In this document: positions 1-7,418 of the stretch, in pieces
How the letters are laid out: each line of letters starts with the position of its first letter
Position numbering within the stretch: the first letter of the stretch is position 1
Assembly: GCF_019599275.1 (NCBI RefSeq)
Contig: NZ_JAHZTD010000001.1
Location: forward strand, 1,612,001-1,676,000
From: Hymenobacter sp. HSC-4F20
GTDB taxonomy: Bacteria; Bacteroidota; Bacteroidia; Cytophagales; Hymenobacteraceae
DNA length: 64,000 nucleotides
Direction of reading: 5' to 3'
Position numbers and translations under genes: made by a program
Notes under the pieces: generated by a model
What the model was told of the DNA's origin: nothing
Seen by the model: the letters and a program-made list of their open reading frames with translations, nothing else
Database searches by the model: none

Positions 1-1047
1 GTCCTCCTCCCCTTCGAGTTTGACGATACCAGCTGGGAAACGCGGCGCAAAAATCAGTTCGTTACTGACCTGTACGCAGGCATGCGTCTGGCCCAGGACT
101 CGTTGCAGCGTGAAGGCCGGCCGGTGCAGCTATTTGCCTACGATACCGGCGCCGACACCCTCCAGCTGAAGCAAGTGCTGGCCCTACCCGAGCTAGCGGG
201 CATGGACCTGATTATCGGCCCGGTGTATAAATCAGGCAGTAAGATTCTGGCCCGCTACGCCCAGCAAAAACAGATTGTGGTGGTCAACCCCTTGTCGCAG
301 GACGGCGACTTGGTGCTCGATAATCCCTGGCACTACCTCTTTGAGCCCAGCACTGCTACGCAGGCCCGCCAGGCCGCTCAGTTTGCCTATTCCCGCCTCG
401 GCGGAGCGCGCACGGCCGTGGTGCTCTACGAGGACACGAAAGATGAAACCGCCTTTGGCCAGGCCTACAAGCAAGCCTACGAAGCCCTGGGAGGCCGCGT
501 GCTTCAGCTGCGCCGCATCAACTCCGATGTGGAAGAATCTCTGGCGGCAGGCTTCGCCGGAATTGATCTGAAAACCGTGGGGCATTTGGTAGTAGCTTCC
601 GATGGAAAAAAGGCAGGTCCCTACACCCTGGGCGTCCTCAAGGCCCAGGATGCCCGCGTGCCGCTTATCACCTACGCTTCCTGGCTTGACAACAACCGTA
701 TCGGGCTGGGCCAGCTTGATGCCCGCGACGTGTATTTCGTGCATCCCAAGTTTGTGGACCGGACCAGCCCAGGCGTGCGGCGAGTGCGCCAGCTCTACAC
801 CCAGCGCCAGAACCTGCCCCCTTCTGTGTTTGCCCTTTCCGGCTTCGAGTTGCTGTACTTCTTCGCCAACCAGCTCCACCTCTACGGTCCGTCGTTTCAG
901 CAGCCGCTGGCCAATGGCGGGCCAGTTTCGGGGGCGGTGTTCCAGGGCATCGGCTACCCCGGCGGCAGCCACGACAACCAGTACGTTCCGCTCACAAAAC
1001 TAGAGCGGTTGGAGGTGGAAGTCTTGAACCCAGTCGGGATTCGATAG
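1..1047 (+). CDS. C-terminal part of a periplasmic-binding-fold (type 1 PBP-like) protein, 5' end outside window
   Basis: The reading frame is open from the first base and has no convincing start, so the gene begins upstream. The visible 348 residues open with a VLLPFEFDD strand and continue as alternating beta/alpha segments (LIIGPVY, QKQIVVVNPLSQ, GARTAVVLYEDTKDE, VGHLVVASDG, VPLITYASW). This is the pattern of the type 1 periplasmic-binding fold found in LppC and branched-chain amino-acid receptors. In Bacteroidota such domains often follow LysM repeats, so a LysM cell-wall protein is a plausible whole, but the N-terminus is not visible. The ligand is unknown. A palindromic repeat begins just after the stop. 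Confidence 0.75.
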   Translation, partial: VLLPFEFDDTSWETRRKNQFVTDLYAGMRLAQDSLQREGRPVQLFAYDTGADTLQLKQVLALPELAGMDLIIGPVYKSGSKILARYAQQKQIVVVNPLSQDGDLVLDNPWHYLFEPSTATQARQAAQFAYSRLGGARTAVVLYEDTKDETAFGQAYKQAYEALGGRVLQLRRINSDVEESLAAGFAGIDLKTVGHLVVASDGKKAGPYTLGVLKAQDARVPLITYASWLDNNRIGLGQLDARDVYFVHPKFVDRTSPGVRRVRQLYTQRQNLPPSVFALSGFELLYFFANQLHLYGPSFQQPLANGGPVSGAVFQGIGYPGGSHDNQYVPLTKLERLEVEVLNPVGIR

Positions 1048-1057
1048 GTTTTACTAC

Positions 1058-1150
1058 TAGCGCGAAGCTCCAACTTTGCGCCCTGCTGAACCGCCTTTTT
1101 GAGCTGTTCTTCGAGTACCGTTCACTGATATGCGAAGCTGGAGCTTCGCA
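1058..1150. repeat. Pair of GCGAAGCT palindromic intergenic repeats
   Basis: Two related palindromes lie between the partial gene and hemL. At 1058-1080 an imperfect one has arms GCGCGAAG and CTTTGCGC. At 1131-1150 a perfect one reads GCGAAGCT-GG-AGCTTCGC. A longer relative with the same TAGCGCGA.GCTCC start occurs at 15298-15398. The second copy contains an in-frame ATG at 1130 that is therefore unlikely to be the hemL start. Confidence 0.7.
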
Positions 1151-1165
1151 CTACATTCTGCTTTT

Positions 1166-2494
1166 ATGGAATCCTCCCATCTTACTACTACCTCCGAGCT
1201 GACCCTGACGACCAGCGACGAGCTGTTTACCCGCGCCAAAAACCACATTCCGGGCGGGGTTAACTCGCCGGTACGGGCGTTTCGGGCGGTAGGCGGCCAC
1301 CCCGTGTTTATGCAGTCGGCCAACGGGGCCTGGCTAACCGACGTGGACGGCAACCGCTACCTTGATTTCATCAACTCCTGGGGCCCAATGATTCTGGGCC
1401 ATGCCCCGCAGCTGGTGCTGGATGCCGTGCAGCAAGCGGTGCAGGGTTCGTTGTCGTTCGGGGCGCCCACGCGCCGTGAGGTGGAAATGGCGGAGCTTAT
1501 TAAGCAGATGGTGCCCAGCATCGAAAAAGTGCGCCTGGTAAACTCGGGCACGGAGGCCACTATGTCGGCTATCCGGGTGGCGCGCGGCTACACCGGCCGC
1601 AACAAACTCATCAAATTCGAAGGCTGCTACCACGGCCACGGCGACTCCTTCCTGATTGCTGCCGGCTCGGGTGCCCTAACCCTGGGGGCCCCCGACTCGC
1701 CGGGCGTAACCCAGGGCGTTGCCCAGGATACCCTCACGGTTCCTTACAACGACCTGGCTGCCGTAGAAACGATACTTGCAGCCAACGAAGGCCAGGTAGC
1801 GGCCCTGATTCTGGAGCCTGTAGTGGGCAATATGGGCCTGGTTGCCCCGCAGGAGGGCTACCTCCAGGGCTTGCGTGCACTGTGCACCCAGCATGGCATC
1901 GTGCTTATTTTCGATGAGGTGATGACCGGCTTCCGCCTCGCCCGGGGCGGCGCGCAGGAGCTCTACGGCATCACGCCCGATATGACGACCTTAGGCAAAA
2001 TCATTGGGGGCGGGATGCCGGTAGGTGCCTACGGAGGCCGCCAAGACATCATGGACAACGTGGCTCCTGCAGGTAAGGTGTATCAGGCTGGCACGCTCTC
2101 CGGCAACCCCATTGCCACGGCGGCCGGCATTGCCCAGCTTTCCTACCTCAACGAGCACCCCGAACTCTACGACGAGCTGAACCGCATCACCACACGCATT
2201 GCCGATGGCACCCGCCAGATTTGCGCCGACCTGGGCCTGAACTACACCGTTAACCAGGTAGGCTCCATGTTCAGCGTGTTTTTCACCAGCCAGCCCGTCA
2301 CGGACCTGGAATCGGCTAAGACTTCGGACACGGAAGCCTTTGGGCGCTACTTCCGGGCCATGCTGCACCGCGGCATCTACCTGGCCCCGGCTCAGTATGA
2401 AGCCCTATTTGTCAGCACGGCCATTACCGATGACCTGGTAGACCACTACCTCACTGCCTGCCGCGAGTCGATGAAAGAAGCCCACGGATTGTAA
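1166..2494 (+). CDS. hemL: Glutamate-1-semialdehyde 2,1-aminomutase
   Basis: This PLP enzyme converts glutamate-1-semialdehyde to 5-aminolevulinate, the committed C5 precursor of haem. The 442 residues match the usual length. Visible motifs are the N-terminal IPGGVNSPVRAF, the NSGTEATMSAIRVAR segment, the PLP-binding region IFDEVMTGFR, and the catalytic lysine at about residue 278 in TTLGKIIGGGMPVGAYGG. I chose the ATG at 1166 over the in-frame ATG at 1130 because the earlier one sits inside a palindromic repeat and adds residues unlike the family. It appears to be a single-gene unit ending in a hairpin at 2572-2611. Confidence 0.96.
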   Translation: MESSHLTTTSELTLTTSDELFTRAKNHIPGGVNSPVRAFRAVGGHPVFMQSANGAWLTDVDGNRYLDFINSWGPMILGHAPQLVLDAVQQAVQGSLSFGAPTRREVEMAELIKQMVPSIEKVRLVNSGTEATMSAIRVARGYTGRNKLIKFEGCYHGHGDSFLIAAGSGALTLGAPDSPGVTQGVAQDTLTVPYNDLAAVETILAANEGQVAALILEPVVGNMGLVAPQEGYLQGLRALCTQHGIVLIFDEVMTGFRLARGGAQELYGITPDMTTLGKIIGGGMPVGAYGGRQDIMDNVAPAGKVYQAGTLSGNPIATAAGIAQLSYLNEHPELYDELNRITTRIADGTRQICADLGLNYTVNQVGSMFSVFFTSQPVTDLESAKTSDTEAFGRYFRAMLHRGIYLAPAQYEALFVSTAITDDLVDHYLTACRESMKEAHGL

Positions 2495-2571
2495 CCACTA
2501 TCCTGGGGTAGGGCGTGCTACGAAGGGCCGCCCCCACTATCCGCTCTGACTACTGGCCTACCCCTGGCTCC

Positions 2572-2611
2572 CAGCAAGCCCTGGCTTTTAACACGAAGCC
2601 AGGGCTTGTTG
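2572..2611 (+). terminator. Probable terminator after hemL
   Basis: CAGCAAGCCCTGGCTT pairs with AAGCCAGGGCTTGTTG (16 bp with one G-U pair) across a short loop. The run of T after it is weak (GCTTTAGG), so it may act as a 3' end-stabilising hairpin. Confidence 0.55.
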
Positions 2612-2739
2612 GCTTTAGGAATCATCGCACAGCGCGAGAAGAACTCGGATAGCCTGTCCAGATTTTTGCGGCTTCCGTGCACTTTCCCCCTCAGCACATT
2701 CTCAAATTCCCGACCTTTGCCCCAAATTAATCCTGCACT

Positions 2740-3612
2740 ATGTTCCGATTTCGTCAGTTGCTACTGCTGTTTGTCCTGCTGTGGCTTGCTGTACCGGCCG
2801 TGCTGCTGGCCCAAACTGAAGCGCCCGCGGCGGCTAACAAGCGCCTCTTCGACCGCACCGTCGACGAGCTGAATTTCCGCACGATGGAGACCGTGTACGA
2901 TAAGTCTTTCGCGCGGGGCAAGTTTCCAGAATCGTTGCGCTCTGCCAAGGCGCGCAAGGAGTTTGACAACTTCCCCGGCCGCGACGATTTAAAGAAGCTA
3001 TTTCAGAATTATAATGGCGTATCCGACCGGTTTAAGAGCCGCTTCGGCAGGGGACGCACCGACCTGGTTGAGTTTGAAAAGCAGCTGAACAGCATTCTGG
3101 TTGACCGCAACTTCGAGTTCTTCATCCGGGTGCTACCCCGCGACGAACGAGTAGCCCTCATCCGGAGTTTGCAGCGCGTTATCAAGCAGGGCGCCGCCCG
3201 GTTCAACGCCTCGGAAGACCCTGCCCCCGAAGACCTGGCCGCCGATGGGGCCGCCGTGCCACCCGCCGATATCGACGCGGCCTCGGCTTCAGCTGCTCCC
3301 GCTACCCCCGATGTAGCCGCCGAAGATCCGCAGCCTGAACCCGAGGTAGCCCTGGCTACTCCAGCCACGGGTTACGCGGGCCCCCGGTCCCTCGATTCGG
3401 CGCCGCGCCACGACTGGATGGACTACCTCACCTTGCTGCTCTCCGGCAGTTCCCTGCTGCTGCTGCTCTACCTGGTTACCAGCGTGCTGCCCGACCTCCG
3501 CACCCGCCTGGATGCGCTGGCAGACGAGCAGGAGCCAACCACCACAACCCGTTCTCGCCGCCGTTCGGCTTCCTTGCCGGAAGACCGCTACGACGATGAC
3601 GATACCAACTAG
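2740..3612 (+). CDS. Secreted/membrane protein of unknown function with C-terminal membrane segment
   Basis: I do not recognise a family. The 290-residue product starts with a hydrophobic signal sequence ending LLAQTEA (about residue 24). A charged helical region follows (about 25-160, many Arg/Lys/Glu, for example LPRDERVALIRSLQRVIKQG), then an Ala/Pro/Glu-rich linker (about 160-215). One transmembrane helix (YLTLLLSGSSLLLLLYLVTS, about 227-246) leads to an acidic tail ending DDDDTN. The layout suggests a helical periplasmic domain on a flexible stalk anchored in the inner membrane. dcd follows after 89 nt on the same strand, so the two may be cotranscribed. Confidence 0.7.
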   Translation: MFRFRQLLLLFVLLWLAVPAVLLAQTEAPAAANKRLFDRTVDELNFRTMETVYDKSFARGKFPESLRSAKARKEFDNFPGRDDLKKLFQNYNGVSDRFKSRFGRGRTDLVEFEKQLNSILVDRNFEFFIRVLPRDERVALIRSLQRVIKQGAARFNASEDPAPEDLAADGAAVPPADIDAASASAAPATPDVAAEDPQPEPEVALATPATGYAGPRSLDSAPRHDWMDYLTLLLSGSSLLLLLYLVTSVLPDLRTRLDALADEQEPTTTTRSRRRSASLPEDRYDDDDTN

Positions 3613-3701
3613 AAGCTGACGAGGCCCTGCTTAGCCTTCCGGCAAGAAAGCCAAGGCATACGGCCTGTCTTTCTTCTACCCTAGATTTCTTACTTGAACC
3701 C

Positions 3702-4238
3702 ATGATTCTCACCGACCAGCAGATTCTCGCCGAAATGGAGCGGGGCAACATTGTTATTGAACCCTTTGAGCGAGGCTGCCTGGGCACCAACTCCTACGAC
3801 GTGCACCTGGGCCGCTACCTGGCTACCTACCGCGACGCTGTGCTGGACGCCCGCAAACACAATGAAATCGACGTTTTTGAAATTCCCGAGGAAGGGTTTG
3901 TGCTCCAACCCGGCACGTTGTACCTGGGCGTAACCGAGGAGTACACCGAAAGCCACGCCCACGTTCCGTTTCTGGAGGGCAAGAGCAGCGTAGGCCGCCT
4001 GGGCATTGATATACATGCTACCGCCGGCAAAGGCGACATCGGATTCTGCAACACCTGGACTCTGGAAATTAGCGTGTCGATGCCGGTGCGCGTGTACCAC
4101 CTCATGCCGGTAGGCCAGCTAATCTACTTCGCGGTGCAGGGCACCGTCGAGACGCTCTACAACCACAAAGCCAACGCTAAGTACAACGAGCGCACCGTGA
4201 AGCCCGTGGAGTCGATGATGTGGAAGAATAAGTTCTAG
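3702..4238 (+). CDS. dcd: dCTP deaminase
   Basis: This trimeric dUTPase-fold enzyme deaminates dCTP to dUTP for thymidylate synthesis. The 178-residue length is normal. Family landmarks are the N-terminal ILTDQQILAEM, the nucleotide-binding EGKSSVGRLGI (about 92-102), HATAGKGDIGFCNTWTLEI (about 105-123, whose Glu122 corresponds to the catalytic glutamate of the family), and PVGQLIYFAV. The unit ends in a strong intrinsic terminator. Confidence 0.94.
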   Translation: MILTDQQILAEMERGNIVIEPFERGCLGTNSYDVHLGRYLATYRDAVLDARKHNEIDVFEIPEEGFVLQPGTLYLGVTEEYTESHAHVPFLEGKSSVGRLGIDIHATAGKGDIGFCNTWTLEISVSMPVRVYHLMPVGQLIYFAVQGTVETLYNHKANAKYNERTVKPVESMMWKNKF

Positions 4239-4260
4239 CGTTTCACGCTTGCTCTGTACT

Positions 4261-4315
4261 GTCCGTCCGAGTCTTCTGCCTGATAGACAGAATACTCGGA
4301 CGGACAACTTTTTTT
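4261..4315 (+). terminator. Rho-independent terminator after dcd
   Basis: A perfect 12-bp stem GTCCGTCCGAGT / ACTCGGACGGAC, extended by a TCT/AGA inner stem, is followed by seven T residues at 4309-4315. Confidence 0.92.
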
Positions 4316-4455
4316 ACTTAACTCCTCCTTACTAATCTCTTTCGGAGTAAACTACCTGGCATAGTTTTTCGTTAAGAAAGGACATCCGGCAGGCTTCGCG
4401 GCTGATGAAACTTGCTGGTTTTGTTGATCCGACCTGTTCACGATATTCTTTCCCA

Positions 4456-4974
4456 ATGAAAAAGAAATTTGCCGCTGCGGCTGCCTTGGTTGTTGCTTCG
4501 CTTGGGGCCCACGCCCAGCAGAAGCCTACCCCGGCCTCGCAGGATAAACCGTCGCAGGCTTCTATCCGCTTGAACCCCGTGCAAGCTCACGCCCGTCAGC
4601 TTTCCGACCAGATGGCGCGCGACCTGCGCCTCAATGGGTATCAGAAAACCCGTTTGCAGGCTATTAACGAAGAAAAGCAGGCGAAAATCGTGGCCATCAA
4701 CCAGAAGAACGCGGGCAACGATAAGCTGATCCAGCAGCAATGCGATGCCGTGTGCAAGGAGCGCGACAAGGAGCTGCAAGCCGTACTTAGCACTGACCAG
4801 TACAGCAGCTACTACGACGCACGCCGTCAGTACAACACGTTCAGCATGAACTATAACAAAGCGGCCGACGCCATCTTTGTAAATTCCGTGCAGAACCCCT
4901 TGCCGGCCAGCAGCAATGGGGCCACCATTGGTCCGGCCCGTTCCGCTACCCCTGCTACCCGCACCCGACAGTAA
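4456..4974 (+). CDS. Small secreted protein, Spy/CpxP-like in character
   Basis: The 172-residue product begins with a clear signal peptide (MKKKFAAAAALVVASLGAHA-Q), which is why I chose the ATG at 4456 over the in-frame ATG at 4405. The mature part is mainly helical and charged. A region around QLSDQMARDLRLNGYQKTRL is followed by STDQYSSYYDARRQY, which recalls the L-T-x-x-Q helices of Spy/CpxP periplasmic chaperones. The likeness is one of style, not a proven match. Two cysteines (CDAVCKE) could form a disulfide. The C-terminus is low-complexity Ala/Thr/Pro. Function unknown; probably periplasmic. Confidence 0.7.
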   Translation: MKKKFAAAAALVVASLGAHAQQKPTPASQDKPSQASIRLNPVQAHARQLSDQMARDLRLNGYQKTRLQAINEEKQAKIVAINQKNAGNDKLIQQQCDAVCKERDKELQAVLSTDQYSSYYDARRQYNTFSMNYNKAADAIFVNSVQNPLPASSNGATIGPARSATPATRTRQ

Positions 4975-4991
4975 GTACTCCTTCTTTATAG

Positions 4992-5028
4992 AAAAAGCCG
5001 CGTCAGATCAATCTGACGCGGCTTTTTT
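4992..5028. terminator. Bidirectional terminator between convergent genes
   Basis: AAAAAGCCGCGTCAGAT pairs perfectly with ATCTGACGCGGCTTTTT around a 2-nt centre. The A-run on one side and T-run on the other let it serve both the gene ending at 4974 and gldC ending at 5050. Confidence 0.93.
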
Positions 5029-5049
5029 GCTATTATACTCGTCTGAGAA

Positions 5050-5388
5050 TTAGCGCTGCTTGCGCTCTTCTTCCTCGATGTGGTCCATCAGTTGGCGGCA
5101 CAGGTCGCGCATTTTGGTGGCCATTACGGTGTCGTTGGTGGCAGTTACTAAGCTTTCGGCCATGGCCCCCATGGTATCCACGTAAAAGCGCTTCATTTCA
5201 TCCACAGGCATTTCCTTGGTCCAGAGGTCGATTTTCATCGTGCCCCGCTCATCCCGGTCCCAGAGGGCAATGTTGATGGCCTTTGCGAAGTGAATATCGG
5301 GGCCCGCGTCAGTAGCCGACCAGCTGATGGCCTCGGGCACTTTCTGATCGTCGAGGGCGATGCTGAAGCGGATTTCAGATTTTTTCAT
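5050..5388 (-). CDS. gldC: Gliding motility protein GldC
   Basis: The 112-residue product matches the GldC family in length and sequence. It starts MKKSEIRFSIALDDQKVPEAI, continues with a conserved ISWSATDA segment and a middle part NIALWDRDERGTMKIDLWTKEMPVDEMKRFYVDTM, and ends in a charged helix (MDHIEEEERKQR). GldC is a small protein needed for normal Flavobacterium gliding and is thought to assist the type IX secretion/gliding machinery. It has no signal peptide. A palindromic repeat (5413-5502) fills its upstream region, so it probably has its own promoter nearby or is read from dnaN. Confidence 0.92.
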   Translation of the reverse strand: MKKSEIRFSIALDDQKVPEAISWSATDAGPDIHFAKAINIALWDRDERGTMKIDLWTKEMPVDEMKRFYVDTMGAMAESLVTATNDTVMATKMRDLCRQLMDHIEEEERKQR

Positions 5389-5412
5389 GAGGAGAAAATG
5401 CTAATAAAAGAG

Positions 5413-5502
5413 TGTCATCCCGAGCAGAGCGAAGGACCTCTACCCTTAGTAATCACGTATAATTACCTTCTGTAAAGGCCCTTCGCGGCGCTTAGGATGA
5501 CA
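5413..5502. repeat. Copy of the TGTCATCC...GGATGACA palindromic repeat (degenerate)
   Basis: The left part reads TGTCATCCCGAGCAGAGCG then AAGGACCTCTACC, and the right end is CTTAGGATGACAG. The right arm has diverged (CCCTTCGCGGCG). It lies between gldC and dnaN. Better-preserved copies are at 44125-44215, 51731-51838 and 52669-52744. Confidence 0.8.
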
Positions 5503-5537
5503 GAGAATTCAAAGCTTGCTGGCAGAAGTAACCGGCC

Positions 5538-6662
5538 TTACACGTAGTTGTTCAGCATCACTGGCATTACCAGCATCAGGATGCTTTCATTGTCGTCGGG
5601 GGTAGTAGGCATGAGCAGGCCAGCGCGATTGGGCGTGCTCAACTCCAGCGTGATTTCCTCGGAGTCGATGTTGCTGAGCATTTCAGTCAGGAACTTGGCG
5701 TTGAAGCCGATTTCCATGTCCTCGCCGTCGTACTGGCAGGCCAGCTTTTCGTTGGCTTCGTTCGAGAAGTCGAGGTCCTCGGCCGATACGGTCAGCTCCG
5801 AGCCAGCCAAGCGCAGGCGTACCTGGTGCGTGGTCTTGTTGGAGTAGATGCTGATGCGCTTCACCGAGTTTAGGAACTCCTGGCGACTGATAATGAGCTT
5901 GTTGGGGTTGCTCACCGGAATTACGTTTTCGTAATCGGGGTAGCGCTCATCAATCAGGCGGCACACGAGGCGCATCTGGTTGAAGCTGAAGAAAGCATTG
6001 GAGTTATTGAACTCTACTCGCACGGGGGTAGCTTCCGAAGGCAGCGCGCCTTTCAGCAGATTAAAGGCTTTGCGCGGAATGATCAGGTTTGCGGTCTGGC
6101 CGGCTCCTACATCGGAGCGGCGGTAGCGAAGCAGGCGGTGGCCATCGGTAGCCACAAACGTCACCTGGTTGTCGGCCAGCTGCACCAGAATACCCGTCAT
6201 GGCGGGGCGCAGCTCGTCGGTGCTTACCGCGAAGATGGTTTTGTTGATGGCCCGCGACAACGACGACGATGGAATTTCCACCGGAGACGAGCCTTTTACG
6301 ACTGGCACGCGGGGGAAGTCGGTGGCGTTTTCGCCGGCCAGCTTGTAACGGCCGTTGCTGCTGGCAATTTCAATGGTGTAGGTTTCCTCGTCCAGCGTGA
6401 AAGTCACGGGCTGATCGGGCAGGTTTTTCAGGGTATCCAGCAAGATGCGGGCGGGGGCAGCAATGCGGCCGCTTTCCCGGGCTTCTACCGGCAGCTCCGT
6501 CATCATGCTGGTCTCCAGGTCGGAGGCCGTAATCGTCAGCTTGCCGTCCTCGATTTCAAAGAGGAAGTTCTCCAGAATCGGCACCACGGGGTTGTTCGTG
6601 ACCACGCCGTTGATGCTCTGGAGCTGCTTGAGCAGGGCGGAAGACGAGACGATAAATTTCAT
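5538..6662 (-). CDS. dnaN: DNA polymerase III beta subunit (sliding clamp)
   Basis: This ring-shaped processivity clamp tethers replicative polymerase to DNA. The 374 residues from MKFIVSSSALLKQLQSINGVV match the family length and contain three tandem clamp domains (about 1-120, 125-245, 250-374). Landmarks are KFIVSSS, DGHRLLRYRRS and the C-terminal LMVMPVMLNNYV, where the MPVML strand closes the domain. I chose the ATG at 6660-6662. An in-frame start 27 codons upstream adds residues foreign to the family. A consensus-like promoter (6700-6729) gives a leader of roughly 33 nt, which supports this start. Confidence 0.97.
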   Translation of the reverse strand: MKFIVSSSALLKQLQSINGVVTNNPVVPILENFLFEIEDGKLTITASDLETSMMTELPVEARESGRIAAPARILLDTLKNLPDQPVTFTLDEETYTIEIASSNGRYKLAGENATDFPRVPVVKGSSPVEIPSSSLSRAINKTIFAVSTDELRPAMTGILVQLADNQVTFVATDGHRLLRYRRSDVGAGQTANLIIPRKAFNLLKGALPSEATPVRVEFNNSNAFFSFNQMRLVCRLIDERYPDYENVIPVSNPNKLIISRQEFLNSVKRISIYSNKTTHQVRLRLAGSELTVSAEDLDFSNEANEKLACQYDGEDMEIGFNAKFLTEMLSNIDSEEITLELSTPNRAGLLMPTTPDDNESILMLVMPVMLNNYV

Positions 6663-6699
6663 ATAGTAGGGCGGGTTTCGGCTGTTTTTTCGAAGAGGA

Positions 6700-6729
6700 C
6701 AAAGATAGGGAACGACAGCGGGTTTGGAA
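6700..6729 (-). promoter_or_regulatory. Predicted dnaN promoter (TTC-N19-TATCTTTG)
   Basis: Reading the minus strand, TATCTTTG (6707-6700) matches the Bacteroidetes -7 consensus TAnnTTTG. TTC (6729-6727) stands exactly 19 nt upstream in the -33 position. Transcription would start roughly 33 nt before the dnaN ATG. Confidence 0.65.
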
Positions 6730-6945
6730 ACGGCTTGCCACAATCAGAGTGCCCCGGCCCGAGCGGCCTGAATTCTGCCTCTAGAGCAGTTTCTGCCCCA
6801 TTCCGGGTTCTGGGTTCCGTGTGGGGTAGTAGTCGGATAAGGGGGTAGGCCATAAAACCAGCAAGCACCGCTATTGCCTTGTAGCAGTAAAAAACTTAAT
6901 TAGCCTCTTCTCTCCTTCCCTGTATCCCTACCAATAGTCACATTT

Positions 6946-7392
6946 ATGTCGTCACAGGCCCTACATCATCTGGTGTATCAGAGCGTTGCTACTACCCCCA
7001 TGACGGAGCCCGAACTTGAAATGCTGCTCACGCAGTCGCGCGCCTGGAACGAGGCGCACGGCCTCACGGGCCTACTCTTGTACAGCAACGGCAATATTAT
7101 GCAGGTGCTGGAAGGAACGCAGGAGGAAGTGCACTACATCTTCAGCAGAATAGAGCTTGACCAGCGGCATTTTGGGGTCACGAAGCTTTCCGATGGCCCT
7201 ATTCACGGCCGCAACTTCTTCCAGTGGTCTATGGGCTTTCGGGCAGTGAATCCTGAAGCGTTCGGGCAGTTGGCAGGCTACCAGGACCCGGAAAATCCGG
7301 CGGCCCACTTAGCTACCTACTCCGAGAATGATAACCTCTCCCTCTACGGGCTCCTGTGTTCTTTTAGCCGGCAGGACGAGGTGTATTGGTAG
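6946..7392 (+). CDS. BLUF-domain blue-light sensor
   Basis: The 148-residue protein is essentially a lone BLUF domain, which binds FAD and reports blue light through a hydrogen-bond switch. Expected key residues are present: Tyr11 (LVYQS), Asn35 (RAWNEAHGL), Gln53 (MQVLEG), and Trp94/Met96 (WSMGF). No output domain is fused, so it must signal by protein contact. It converges with the Kai cluster, only 26 nt separating its stop from that of the PAS kinase. A light input near a clock-like system is suggestive but unproven. Confidence 0.93.
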   Translation: MSSQALHHLVYQSVATTPMTEPELEMLLTQSRAWNEAHGLTGLLLYSNGNIMQVLEGTQEEVHYIFSRIELDQRHFGVTKLSDGPIHGRNFFQWSMGFRAVNPEAFGQLAGYQDPENPAAHLATYSENDNLSLYGLLCSFSRQDEVYW

Positions 7393-7418
7393 GCAGACTT
7401 ACTAAGCGCCTTGCTTTG

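Noticed and set aside
1130..1165. Earlier ATG of hemL
   Set aside because: It lies inside a palindromic repeat, and the added residues are unlike other HemL proteins.
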